A stretch of DNA of 64,000 nt from Neckera pumila (lineage: Eukaryota; Streptophyta; Bryopsida; Hypnales; Neckeraceae). The notes under the pieces are model-generated. The model was not told the DNA's origin, ran no database searches, and was given only the letters and a program-made list of their open reading frames with translations. Shown here in pieces: positions 1 to 12,296 of this stretch. The stretch is from NCBI GenBank assembly GCA_963969595.1, contig OZ018416.1, positions 1,318,065 to 1,382,064 of the forward strand. The letters are read 5' to 3'. How positions within the stretch are numbered: the stretch's first letter is position 1; the number at the start of each line of letters is the position of its first letter. Both the position numbers and the translations under genes were made by a program.

Positions 1-2930
1 GTGCTCGTGGTCACAAATACTTTGGATTTTTTCATCATGAACAATGAGAAAATCGGCTTAGTGATGCATATTCTAGATGCTAGTCTTTTGTACAAAATGA
101 CCTCAAGGACTTTATATTTGCAAAGGTTGGCCATTTTAATGACAATGAAGATGAGATTCAAGAAGTGAATTCTTTGAAAAGCTTCAAATTCGAGTTTAGC
201 TCCTTTTTTTTTTGGTGACACACATTACATTCAATAGCGATCATCTGGATTGCCCTTTTCCTAAAGGAATGATATAGAATATTTTGCAATGCACACCCAT
301 CAATAGCTACAAGGGCAAATGGCATTCAATAGAAGAGTGGTCTATGTTGTACATGATAGCGGGTTCAACGCTACAATGTCAAATATGTAATTAAAGTACC
401 AAAATGAATTTCAATGTTTTAAAATAAAACTTTAAGAAAATTCAACATTGTTTTCATTAAGATAAAGTATATAGCAACCACCTCATGTTGCTTCAAAAGC
501 CATTTACTTTTTGTGTCTAGAAGTGAGAGGACAAGTTTTTTATGTACAAATGGGGTGGTAAGAGGTAAAACAACCCATACATGATATGTAGATTAGAATT
601 TCCGGTAGTAAAAGCTCATCGCTCATAGTTAAGTTGAATTAAAGAAAAAGTTGTGTTTGAAGTAGAATTTCAGGCCTCATTAAGGCACAACATAATAAAA
701 AATTTCAAAAAACTTTGAACCAGAGAAATTAGAAAATCAAACTGATTTTCATCTCCAAGTAATCAGTTTGTGATTTAGAGCCTCCAATCAAAAGATATGG
801 ACTAGTTTTAGAGAGGGGTTTGAAGGAACACTTTCTTTGGCATTTTCAAGCATCCTCTTTGAATTTTGTCCATAATTTTTTTTCTCTAGGTCAAACTGAT
901 TTTAGGAGATGAAAATTAGCTTGGTTTCATAATTTTTCTTTGTTCAAAGTTTCTTAGGAAAAGTTATTCTACTATACCAAAATGAGGTCTAAAATTCTAC
1001 TTCAATTACAATTCCTTTGTTTTGGCAATGAGCAATCAAGCTCTTGTCTTCAAATTATTCCATACTCTTTGAAAATTCATGATAGACAACAGATTTCATT
1101 ATAAAAACAATATCTCTATCCTTAAGTTTTATATTTACCAATGAAGCAATCCCTTCATTTTTCCATCAACAAAATTTTTGATGGTAAATTGTCAAATAAC
1201 ATTGGTATTTGACTCCTTGGATGCTTTTGATTTTTGGCAAACAATCTTACATTTATTTGTATATTTGTTTGTCTAATCCTAGAATTGACAAAAAAAAATG
1301 GGGTACATCTTAAATTTTTTGCCACCATCATGACCTTATGAAAGCTTAGTTTAATTCTCCATGATGTATAAATGAATTTTGTGGATGAGGACTCAAAAGA
1401 GGGAAAGGCAACCGTGCCATTCTCTAAAGGCTATTGAATGCTATGCAAAGAATTTAATTTTTAGATTACTTTGTAGTGACAATTGCTTTGTTTTATTTTT
1501 TGTAAACAATGCAATCGACACAGTCAAAGTTGAAGTCAATTTTAAATGCATCTAAATTGATTAAGACAAATTTGTTTCTTTTTGCAAAGAATCTAGGGGA
1601 GATCACTGTCAATTTTTTAGAGATCTACCTGAGTTATAAGATAGGGTCCATTTGATTCAAAGTAGAGAAGTTTTATATAATATGTAGAGCTCCTATAGGG
1701 TCCATGAAATGATACATGTTCTATTATATATAAATAAGGGTATAGAAAAACATCATGTAGTAGGAATTTTTATTAATAAGTTAGCTTTAGCAAATAGAGG
1801 TTGTGCAAATTTTTCATAGTACGATGAGTATAGATGTGGACAGATAATTTAATGTAGATGATAAAATGGACATAGTCAAAAAAATTTGCAATGAAGGATG
1901 GTTGATTGAAATTGTAAAACGGTACTAGTAGTGTATATATCAAAAATCCCTAAAGGCCGGAGGATGTTTTGGGAGAAGGAAAAGTCCAAAATTGCCAATT
2001 TTTGATGCGTTGTCCAAAATTAAAATTTAATTAGCTTTTTAGAATTTCAACCATATAAAAATGTATTAAACAAGTAAGGCAATGTGTGGAAAAAAATTTA
2101 GCCCATTTGACCACATGGCTTGAAAGATTATAACATTCGAAGTGAGATTTATTTTTATTTTTTACTCTTGCAAAAAAACGGCCAGCAGACTTTGAGCCTT
2201 TCTAGAGTAAAATTTTTGCTCTACACAAAGATGAAGATTTTGGCCATTCATACGTATATGATGTTATGTTTTTTTTAATAATTGTGTTCCATATTTTATT
2301 AGTTACATACATGCCAAATTTCAAAAGTTGTTGAGCATTTTTGCAAAAGTTGTCCAAAAGATGCCCAAAATGCTTAAGCTACCAACACAGTTCCACGCAA
2401 TATAACATTTGTTTGGATATTTAATTAGGAAAAAGTATATTCTTACTACTAAAGGAGTACATATTCACACCTTGTGTCAAAATTTTGTGAACAATGGACC
2501 AAAATTGACTTCTTAGATCCTACTGGGATTTTTCATTGTCCATTCAATAGATAATTGGTCTTTAAAGGTTAAAAATACCACTTGGTCAATTAGACACTTA
2601 AATTTATATGTAAAATAGTCCCACTTAAAAACCATAGGGTATTGAAAATATGCCCTACTTAGCTTTTTTTTGTAAAAATATAGTCAATTTAAATACAATA
2701 ATTAAAATAAATAGCCCCACATCAAATACCCTCTTAACTCAGGTGTATACCTTAAATTACAAGGAGTGATCTCTCCAGGCAAAGAATAAGTGTGTTTCCT
2801 TGGATTTCTTTAGCTTTGACAAGTTTTGTGCAATTGCCAAGTCATTTGTACAAATGATGACAATTTTAACTTTGAATGTCCTTGAGAATTAACATCAATG
2901 AATGATTCGAATTTTTCCTTTTAACCCCTA
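1..2930. other. AT-rich spacer with decayed repeats
   Basis: No reading frame here looks like a protein. Besides the foldback at 657-1004, the stretch about 1190-1455 (a phrase around 'attctccatgatgtata' followed by 'ggctattgaatgctatg') recurs in the same orientation at about 14656-14905, so it is part of a dispersed repeat. A motif at 1946 resembling the TTAA-element end (tccctaaaggcc) may mark another decayed copy, but no partner end is clear. Confidence 0.5.
657..1004. repeat. Imperfect foldback (inverted-repeat) element
   Basis: The left arm, starting ttgaagtagaatttcaggcc at about 657, is matched in reverse complement by the right arm ending aaaattctacttcaa at about 1004. Both arms carry the matching phrases around 'caaactgattttcatctcc' and 'ggagatgaaaattag'. 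Arms are roughly 100 bp with a central unique part of about 150 bp. No coding capacity. This is a non-autonomous foldback/MITE-like repeat, family not recognised. Confidence 0.55.
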
Positions 2931-2934
2931 CAAG

Positions 2935-3415
2935 ACCATAAGGCTATTAGGTGGCTTTTGTAACTACACTTGTAGAAAATTTGAAATGTCAACCTCACCA
3001 ACAATCTACAAACAACAAAGAGACCCTAGATGGGTTTTTTCAAGACATCCATCAATGCAATCCGATTGAGAAATGATCAAGTGTGCAATTTTTGGTGAAT
3101 TTTGTAAAAATAGAGAACTTGCTCTGGGCCATCACTTCACATCCTCACATCTTTTTCTCCACATCTCAAAATGATTTGCAAAAAATTATATACTCATTAT
3201 TATATGATGATATTTACTCATGCAAAAATTCAGATTTTGTAGATCACTTTTGAGCATTCTAATTTCAACATATGTACAAAACACTGCCTAAGTGAACTTC
3301 TTTCATCAATCTTGTCAATGGTGGCATTTTCTCAAAAATTGTGCAGTATTATCAATCTTTTTTTCAAAGAAAAGTTATCAAAAACTATGCTCAAATACTT
3401 GCAGTCCTTTAGAGA
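2935..3415. mobile_element. TTAA-flanked MITE, copy M (about 481 bp)
   Basis: TTAA at 2931-2934 is followed by ccccta-caagacc. The other end reads gcagtcctttagaga followed by TTAA at 3416-3419. The ends are diverged versions of the CCCCTAAAGGACC/GGTCCTTTAGGGG termini shared by the family described at 21651. It is short, so internally deleted or a related subfamily. No ORF of transposase size. Confidence 0.5.
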
Positions 3416-3419
3416 TTAA

Positions 3420-6090
3420 CCCATATAAGACATTCTATATCTTCGCTTGCAATTGGCTAAACCTTATTAGTTTAAAAAAAAATTTAAAAAACACATTCTA
3501 AAATTTGATATTTTTTCACACAATATTATATATTGAAATGATATTCATTTTATCATATTTAAAAACATTGAAATAAATCTTATATGTTTTTTTTATATAA
3601 CTTCCCTATAAAAATCATAATAATTACAAAAATGATTTAAATAGTATGGAAATTTGAACAGAAATGGAAATCATAGTGACAGTATCATGATGTAATTGAT
3701 ATACTCCTTGAACTCACATCAAGAGAAATTTGATGGAAAAAGTTCAAAAGTGGTCCATTTTAAGCTTTCAAGATGCTACCTTCAAAGTGTCACAAAATCT
3801 GCAATTTTAATAATTAAAAAAGTATATAATGAAAAGCAGGTTATTGGAGCTTTAATTTTCTAGTCAAAACCTTAAAACACTTAAAATGAAAAACTATGGA
3901 AAAATTGAGATTAGACTTTCAAGATACTTGTTAGGCAAGCTTGCAAGGTCTTTTTAGTCGGATAATCAATAGTTGATATTTTTATCCATAACAATTTGGT
4001 ATATATATTCTATAGCACCAATTCATATCACTTCTTTGGTGGATATATAGAATTTTTATTTACATTAATACCATTTTTTTGTTGCTGAAGTAATTACCAA
4101 AACCTCACCCATATCCAACATTAGTTTTACAACTATTTCTTATGAGAAAATATTTGAACTCAAATTTATTTTTTAATAGAGTTTAATTATTAGGATTTGA
4201 TTTAAACGACTTTTGAAAATTAGCATGATTACAAAACACACTTGCTGATTTTGCTCTTGATTTGATAGCACTATGATTTTTTGATTAAAAAATTCAAAAT
4301 CTGAAATAGAAATGTAATATTAGAGAATCACCAAAGATTAAATACTCTTCCAAAATTTAGATTAAAAAAAACCCAAAAATTCATGACACAAGAAAAAGTC
4401 AATGAAAAATTTAAGAAAATGTATGTTCAAAAAATAGTATAACAATAAAAAAATCTAGAATAGTTTCAATTAGAAGGGGATTTTATCCAAATAAATTATA
4501 TCTTACAAATATTAAACTCTATAATCCCTACACCTATACAAAGGAAGAATACTTTGATCACATATGCAAGATAGAAAAATTACAATTTGCATATAATTTC
4601 TTTGATAGTTTAAACAATCCTCCGCAAATCATATAGATTTGCATGTAGGATTTCAAACAAATGGTCTTATCAACCTTTCTTGCAAGCAACAAAGTTTTTC
4701 TTCTATTCTTTGAAATTCTAAATTTAATCATCTAGTTTATCCAAAATTTAAATAATGAATTCCTACATATTTTCAAAGTAAAATTTGTTGGAATTGATCC
4801 TGCCTTTGCTATATGATAGGCTTTCCAAAATCATCCTATCTCATAAAGTGCCACTTTATGAGATGCTCATATTGTGTACATCTCCAAAATCAATATGTAC
4901 CTATAATTATTGCAAGAAAAGGTTCTATAACATCTACCAAATTTTTTTTGACCCTTCACAACTTTGCATATATATCTGAATGATCCATTCTTTGCTCCAT
5001 TGAAACCTCCAATTAGTTGTCAACGAGAAAGTATCAAAATTTCACCAATCTAATAAGGAAGACACACCCATTTCCATCCCTTTAAGAACTCTTCCACCAA
5101 TGGTACACATTTTCTTTTTAAAATGTATTCCATTGATACATGATGAAGGAATTGGATGCAAGGGCGGAAATGGGTGCTTCTGCCTTAAATAAAATTGTCC
5201 ATAATAGAAAAGTGATGGTTTGGATGTTCCTACCTTACAAAGGGTAGAACTGCCCATTACTACCATCCACCCAATTCTGCCACCTACAAGACCCTCTCAT
5301 GTACGTGAGTGGCCCACCCATTACCACAATCTTAATAACCCTTTATCATAATGGCAATGCACTTGGGAAGCCAACATGTCAACCTACGCTTTAACAAAGG
5401 TTTTTCCATGCTTCAACAAGGGTCTATTCATGCTTTAACATTTCAGCTTTGAAAAATCACTTCTTGTCAAAATGGCTTCATTCTTTTTGCAAATGACTTC
5501 TCCCAAACTTTCCAATCTCTAAAAAATATGGAAGCTAATAAATAGCTTCTCCAAAGTAAGTGAATAGCAAATTTATATGGTAATGGGCAGTTCTACCTTA
5601 CTATTTCCTGTACAAATAGGGACCACAGAACAACGATGACGACTGGGCCAAAGTTTAGAGACCCATAGCAACCCCCTATAAGGTAGGACCACCTATACCT
5701 AAGTCACTTAAGCTCCTGTGACGCAAATGATGAGCAGTTGAATGGGATGAAAATTTTTCCCATCTAGGGAGATAGAAAGTACTAAGATTGTGAATTTTTT
5801 AGGATTTTTTTTGCAAAACTGAAATTTTTGTGAATTTTGGGAACCAAAAAGTGTTCTGAACCAATTCCCAATCTATAGAGTCTTCCAATTCCGATCACTC
5901 AAGAACAAGCTTCCTACTATCTACTTTCAAGCCCTGATTGGAAATAGGGGCACTACCGGTTGGGAATTAGTCCTGGTTGGAAATGGGTGGTCCGACCTTA
6001 CCCATATGCGAAACATCCCACCGCCCAATCGATATCTGATCTGAAGGTCGCTCGGTCCTAATCAAACCATAGCCTACAACCGTAGCCTAC
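3420..6090. other. AT-rich intergenic spacer upstream of the 8-12 kb gene
   Basis: No supported gene. Composition is very AT-rich up to about 5000, then becomes more balanced toward 6100, where the promoter of the downstream gene is expected. Short open frames here lack recognisable domains and splice support. Confidence 0.5.
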
Positions 6091-6104
6091 AACTAGTACC
6101 ATAA

Positions 6105-6150
6105 TATATATGCTTACCCATCCCCGCTGTCCCACTCACGCCACGTCATT
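6105..6150 (+). promoter_or_regulatory. Probable core promoter of the STIL-like gene
   Basis: A TATA-like tract (ataatatatatg, 6101-6112) sits at the sharp change from AT-rich spacer to GC-rich leader. It is followed about 30 bp downstream by a CCACGTCA motif (6141-6148), which resembles plant bZIP ACGT-core sites. A start site near 6130-6140 would fit. Seen: the motifs and the composition step. Inferred: promoter function. Confidence 0.35.
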
Positions 6151-8352
6151 CGCCGCGCGCAATGTCATGGCCCTCAGTCTCCCATTGCCTTTGGAACCTT
6201 CGCCTTACCTGCCTAGTTGCCTCTTGCGACGGAGCTTGGACCCCGCCAGCTTCGGCACAACTTTCAGCGCATGTCTTGCGTGAATTGCGATTTCTTTTCA
6301 GCGAGGATCGGTCGAAATGCGCTCCCGTGTTGCTGCGCCGGAAGAGCTCCTTTCAGCGAGCGTTTTAACTTCCTTTTCTGTTCAGGAACGACTGCAAACG
6401 GAGCACGCAGGTCAGTAGATTCGGCTGTTGAGGGAAGGCGTTCTTGGCTTTTTGCTTTTTGTTCGAGTGCGATAATAAGATATTCTTCGTGGAATTTTTG
6501 CTGATACGATTCTTGCGGTGTCTGTCGCGGACGTTGTCTTCGTGAATCTCCCTGAATTCTTAAATTTTTTGTGAAGACTGTTAAGGATTTCAGTGAGACT
6601 GTAACTTCTAATTGAGGTGAGGAAAGTGGCCTTGGATGTGTTCTTGAATCAATTAGTCGTTAGGTTTTGAGTCTGTAAATTTGTGAGGGAGTCCAGGAGT
6701 GGAAAATGGGCTCTAGCGAGTTTGTAACTAGTAATTGTGACAAGGAAAGGCTCACGATGATGCGTTGTTGAACTAACGCGTTAGGTCTGAGTCCCGGGCG
6801 GTATTTGTACTATGCTGTGGAGGCAGTTTCTGAGGTTAGGGATTGTGTTTGAAGTATGCGATCCTCAGGACGCGTGTTACTATTTAGGATTATTATGGCC
6901 ATTTTGATGATTCTGATGTGTAAGACTCAAGTTCTTTCATGTAAGTGCCAGGTTTTTAACTATACAGGATGAAGTGTAACTTCTTTTTTCATTTACTGCA
7001 CAAAATTCAGCGATGTAGAGATTGTGACATGTTGCAAGTAGCCTAGTTGTGAACCTGCTGTTTTGAGTGGAGACAGAAAGAATTCAGAAGGATTATTTCC
7101 TGTCGTACTCAGTACCGGTTGTGCTTTGCCGCTGTGACGGTCGTGATGTGGATGTCGGGGTGGATATGTGTACTTGACACTCTTAAGGTAACGGAAATTT
7201 TGGGGGGATTTTCTTGGGCGTTTTTTTATCTTCATATCGACAGGAATTCTAATTGACGATAGAGTGTGAAGATGACAATTCACATGAATCATCGCCCAAA
7301 TATCAATCAGGAGTGCGTTCTGGATTCATTCAGTTGAGGCTCTGTGTCGGAAGACTGACACGAAGAACATGTGACCACAATATTACTTTTGCAAACTGAG
7401 TTTGAGTCGTGCCATTCAATCGAATCTTGCCCGCATGAGAAGCGCATTTGTAATATTTATATTAAAAAGGAGTCACTTATACGACCTCTCGGATTTGATT
7501 CTTGTCGATCATCAGAGCCATACCTCTGTAGCAATGTAGAGAGTTGTAGAAACGGAAATCGTGCAGTGAGTTTGGGTTCGCACTTTCTCTTGTCTAGAGC
7601 AACAAATTCGCGACGATCTGTGCCGTTTAGCGTGTGGGCGGAGGGATACTCTGTTTCTGGAGTTATTCACCTGCCGAAGAAAACTCATGCGGTCGACTCT
7701 TAGCAATTCGATGAGTTACTTGGAAGCTGGAAACCTCGGTTGTGTCTGTTTTGCCTTTGGCAGAGAAGTTCTTGTGATAAGAATTTGGATTGTTGTGATA
7801 TGTGTATCCAGAAAAACCCTAATCTGTTTGGATTACTGTACGCTGCATTCTACATTCGATACTGACGTCGCTACCGTAGCTCCTAGTGTACCACGGTTTT
7901 CGCTCAGTACCCACTCCTGCTGACGATTTGCTTTAAGACGAACTTGGTGATGCTTGCATACCAGAGCAGTGTGTTAAATAGAATGCAGGTGATTACACCA
8001 GACAAGGCTGACGAAACTATAAAAGTCCCGCGTTTGATGTTTAGATAATTCTACATTGTTTAAACTTCCCTTTGCAAGTATTGTTTTCGATTTCGATTCC
8101 CAAACATGGAAATATGGCGATGTATGGAAATTCGCTGAAAACGTGCAGAATTTCTCGCTATGCCCCTCATCTGGTTTGCTCTGTCTGTTTCTCATTTTTC
8201 GATCGCTTTTCTCTGAAATGGCAGGCACTTGAAGTCAATTTCTAGTTCGGATAAGGCTGCGATTTGGAGTCACTGTGACTAAATCTGATGCTTGCAGTAT
8301 CGACTTGGGGCTTTTTCACACTGACATTCAAGTAGGACAATGACCTGTGAGA
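6135..8352 (+). other. Long GC-richer 5' leader with intron(s), probably non-coding
   Basis: This stretch has distinctly higher GC and CpG than the flanks, as expected for a transcribed leader. A good donor (acgcag|gtcagt at 6411) could end a first leader exon, and a tgcttgcag acceptor at 8295-8297 could start the exon that carries the start codon. Open frames at 6162-6504 and 7371-7703 have no recognisable domain and conflict with one another. An unrecognised upstream coding exon cannot be excluded. Confidence 0.35.
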
Positions 8353-8393
8353 ATGGCAACGAGAATGGGTTCTCAAAAATCTTCGGCACGTAA
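8340..8393 (+). other. Upstream ORF overlapping the main start
   Basis: An ATG at 8340 opens an 18-codon frame ending in TAA at 8391-8393. It overlaps, out of frame, the proposed main ATG at 8353. If the transcript starts upstream of 8340, ribosomes would have to leaky-scan past this ATG, so it may lower translation. The main frame has an in-frame TGA at 8341-8343, which fixes 8353 as its first possible ATG in this exon. Confidence 0.4.
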
Positions 8394-11300
8394 AGATCAT
8401 CTATACGACTTTTGTATCAAGTTCCTAAGAGTCACCGGAATACGTCTTCCGATCCATAGGGAATCACCGGAATCTGTAGTGAGCAGTTCAAATAATCCTC
8501 ACAGTTACTGTCTGAAGATTACTCTCTTACACGGAACTGAGCAGCAGAATATTGGAGAATTTGAAGTAATTGGCAACGAAAGTATTATCAATCATCAACT
8601 CTCGTGCCAGATTGCGTTTGGTACACCAGATAAGCTTCACGTATATATAGGTATGTTCGATCTCTATCCTGTCCTTGAGAGATTTTATCAGCGACCATGT
8701 ATTGCGTAATATTGATAAGTGATATGATGTTGTATCCATTTCGCGTTCTTGGACCTTGGTTGGAGTCAGTGGGTGCTCAATCAACGGGTGACGCAATTAT
8801 GTACAGTGACACAATCTGTAGATAAGCATTTCACGGATGCGAACACCGGAAATTGTCGGAATTTTTGTTTCCTGTTTATCATCTCGATCAAAATGTTGCA
8901 AAGAGAATGCAGTCCTGGTTTCAGTAATAAAATGATAGTTTGTTTTATTTCTGGCCTGTGCATGGGATGGTGATGATTGTATCGGACCTACTTCAGACCA
9001 GGTACATTTACGAAGTAAACCAAATTCTTCGTTTGATGAGCTATCCAATTTTTTGCTTCTTAATGGAAACCCTTGCTAGAAGTTCATTTGAATGCTCATA
9101 TTTTCATTATTTCCTGTACAGAACTGGAGTGCTGGCTTGTCTGGTCATATTACAGTGGATCTTAAGGAGGTGAGTCCTATTTCACTTGTCGTAGAAGTGA
9201 CCGGTTTTGAAAGAAATTTCTGTTTAGGTTGCTGCGCATGTTATTATCTTTTTTTCATGCTTAATCTTAAGTGATTTTGCTGTTGTGCGCAGAGTTTATC
9301 TAGTAGACCGTTTTGGGCACGTTTGATTTATCCCTTTTTTTGTTTAGAGTGCAAGAATTTATAAAACTGATTTGTGAGGTACAGTAGCCTATCTGACTGA
9401 TTGTTCCTTCACTTTCACCTTAATTCGTTTTCATGGTTCTTCAGTTCTTTGAGGACGTCGATGTTGAAATCAATCTTGAATACCCTTTATTTTCTAGTGG
9501 ATCATCTCATGCTCAGAGAACAGCCAAGTTGGAGGTACGAGCTCACAAAGTCTAGTTGATCTAATTGAAAGCCATCGATTTTTGTTTATCACTCTCTCGT
9601 AATGATGATAGAAACGGAGAAATGCACTTTGTTTCTAGTTTTTTCAGAAATCCTTACTGGATTGTAGAATAGGCTTGGGGAGTAGTAACATTTGAATATC
9701 TTCATGGAGAATGTACTGCAAGTCACAGTTGGGATGCATGATTTCGTACTTTTAACTCGCATATTTTCTGATTATTTCAGATGTCAGTCTTATGTACCTG
9801 TTCAACAAAGAAGACTGCGTTTTTGGATCATGTTGATTCACACCAAGAATTTACGCGCTTTGAAGATATAAGGTAAATTCGCATGCTAATCTCTCAAGTT
9901 CTCTGTGAAATCAATGATATTCGAACTTGTGGACATTTTTTGCAGGTAAATCTAGGGATTTACATTTACTCAGTCAATGTACGCGTAAGGTTTTTCACTG
10001 CTTGGAGTGCTTTTTGAAATACTATATCTGTCAGAGGTCTTACCTGCGCTTCGAAATTCGTCGAACGAGAAAAAGGGTTGTCTTGTTCTTAATGCATTTC
10101 AATTGTGGTGCAGTAAGTTGAGGCCTTCCTTAGATGATCTTTGGTACCCACCAGATCTGTTGGATAATGAAAGAAGCCATGAAACTCCATCAATTCTACC
10201 CGATAGCGTTCTCAAACAGGTGAGAATCGGCATTCGTCTACAATTATGAAGAAGTTTCCGACTTTGCTTCTAAAATCTCCTTGGGGTGTAGGAACTGACA
10301 GCTGAGAAAGGTGGATAAAAATGGATAAAATGTTGGACTTACCTGTTACTTGAGCTCGTATAATGTGATGCAGATGTTAGTGGATATGGTTCCTTCTACC
10401 AATTAGATGAACTCTTCCGGGAGAGCATGATGAGATTTCATATTTATCTCAACATTGACTTCTCGAGAGGCATTTCCATTGCTTACTGGTTTGTGGTCTG
10501 AAATACTCTTGCAGGTTGCACCAGCAAATGTCTACCTTGATAAAATTGATAGACAGGTGAGGCAGATGGATGTCTAATGATTCTTTGCTGATAATATTCC
10601 TCTGCTTGAGAACATATTAGTGATATTACTTCTCTCGTCCCTCAACTCTCAGGGTGGTCTTATTCAATCTTAAGTCTGACACTACCTTTTTCTGCTGAAC
10701 AGATTGAAATGCTGAAGGAAATGGAAGGTGACCTCACTGAACTAAATTCGAAGTTGCACAGATATGTAGAAGCTCAGAGCTTGGAGAATTATGCACCTGG
10801 TGTGTTGGTTATGTGCTTCAAGTCATGATAGTGGCTTTGGCGTCGTTGAAAGCTGAGGACAATTACTGGACATGATAGCGCCGAGTTGCCATTTTTGTCA
10901 CTTATTGCTTGTATGGCATCTAGTCATTTGGCTAGCATTTTACTTACATTATTATCCTGGTTTTTCTGAACTTGAGAAGTTTGTCCTCGTAATAATCAGG
11001 CAAATATTCGAGTAATATTTCGACCAGACCAGACGTCTTGGCAGCTGTATTTTTTGCTGCAGGAATGGCTTTCCAGCGACAAGTTGACAGCGTAAATAGA
11101 ATTAGGATGTTCAGAGGAACGGAAGATCCACTTCTTCTGGGTGAAAGCTCAAGGTTTCTCTTGGAAGATGTCTCACCAACTTCCAGTAGTGAAGCATCCA
11201 GAAATCCAGAGGTACAGCATTCTGTTTTTTTGGTCTTGTGATGACCTTTTGAGGGGCTACTGACAAGTTTTTAATTTCTTCTTGAGCATCTCCCGTGTGC

Positions 11301-12239
11301 ATGGTATCCTCTCCATAAAGTGATATCCTAGCTGTGCATCAATTTATTGTTTAGATCATTATGATGATAGTCTTGGAGTCTGAGTTCCTGTTTTATTTTT
11401 CAATGTCTTTCAGTATTGATTTGCAAAGAGATCTTCGTTCTGCAGGCCGACTCTTTCTGCCAATCGTCAAGTAGGAGTCTTGTGCTGAGTGAATTCTCGT
11501 CAAATAGTTGCGGCCATGGACAGTCCTGCAGCGGTAAGCTCAATTCAGCTTTCTTAAATGACTTGTTCATCAGTGATTTGTATCTTGTAATGATCTAGAA
11601 TCATCACTCTTCAATTACAGAAGAGAATTATGCTTTGAAGCAAGTCTTGGCGCTCGGTCTGCCTTCTGAGATGTTACAATATTGCCGTTGTATCCGTAAT
11701 GTTCAAGTACACGGCATTAGTTGCACTGATCATTCCGGTGCACTACATGTTCATTTTTCTGATCTTCTGGATTGAAATGTGCAGAAGCTGCCACGAGCTT
11801 GGCAGGAGACATCGATGACGATGAGAGTGACCGAAACTATCTCGATTCTGTATGCTTAGGGGATCCTGACATGCCCATGTCCCGCCTGGAATCAGAAGTA
11901 GGAAGTGCAAACTCTTCAAAGAATTCAAGTTCACCAGTGTGTGAACCGAGTACTTCTAATGAGACCATTAATCTAGTTGAAAATGAGACTCCTAGTGAGC
12001 CCAATAGTAGGTTGAGCAAACACAACGTACTGAATGTTGTAGGTAGTGTCATCAATGCCTTTACCATTGCAGGGTTATCAGGTTCTGGTTCGAACGATGC
12101 TCCTTCTAGAGGACGCAAAGACGGGGAAGTAACTGTTGCGGGATCAATGCTTGGGAGACAACAAGTAACGAGTATCCAAACAATTCGTAAGAGCAATCCA
12201 GGTTTGGGTTGGCTCTCAAATTCAATTCAGTTCAAGTGA
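8353..12239 (+). CDS. STIL/Ana2/SAS-5-like centriole assembly protein candidate, 11 exons, ~530 aa
   Basis: Eleven exons join with GT-AG borders and consistent phase: 8353-8640, 9122-9169, 9445-9534, 9781-9872, 10114-10219, 10515-10556, 10703-10799, 11000-11211, 11446-11533, 11621-11695 and 11785-12239 (stop TGA). The N-terminal ~165 residues look beta-rich (CLKITLLH, GHITVDLKE, VDVEINLEY). A coiled coil follows at about residues 210-245, opening YLDKIDRQIEML and closing HRYVEAQSL. Next come a Ser-rich linker, then ENYALKQVLALGLPSEMLQ (about residue 350), then an acidic stretch and YLDSVCLGDPDMPMSRLESE. From memory, metazoan STIL has a short coiled coil of the form DRQL...RLLEAQSL and a STAN motif containing LKQLRSLGV, so the order and wording agree. 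STIL/Ana2/SAS-5 recruits SAS-6 to build the cartwheel of new centrioles. In plants such a gene would act only during sperm basal-body formation. Gene model: fairly sure. Family: tentative. It may instead be an unnamed plant-specific coiled-coil protein. Confidence 0.55.
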
Positions 12240-12296
12240 TGTCATAAAACTGATGTCACTTCTTTGGTTCACAGATACTTATGATCTTTGCAGCAG

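Noticed and set aside
6162..6504. Overlapping 68- and 95-codon frames in the GC-rich leader
   Set aside because: Two frames compete in the same GC-rich stretch, neither has a domain, and a strong splice donor at 6411 cuts both. More likely leader exon.
9927..10121. 64-codon frame inside the STIL-like gene
   Set aside because: Lies in the intron between the exons 9781-9872 and 10114-10219; the exon that starts at 10114 restores phase exactly and this frame does not.
11837..12196. 119-codon minus-strand frame
   Set aside because: Mirror of the last coding exon of the STIL-like gene; no independent support.
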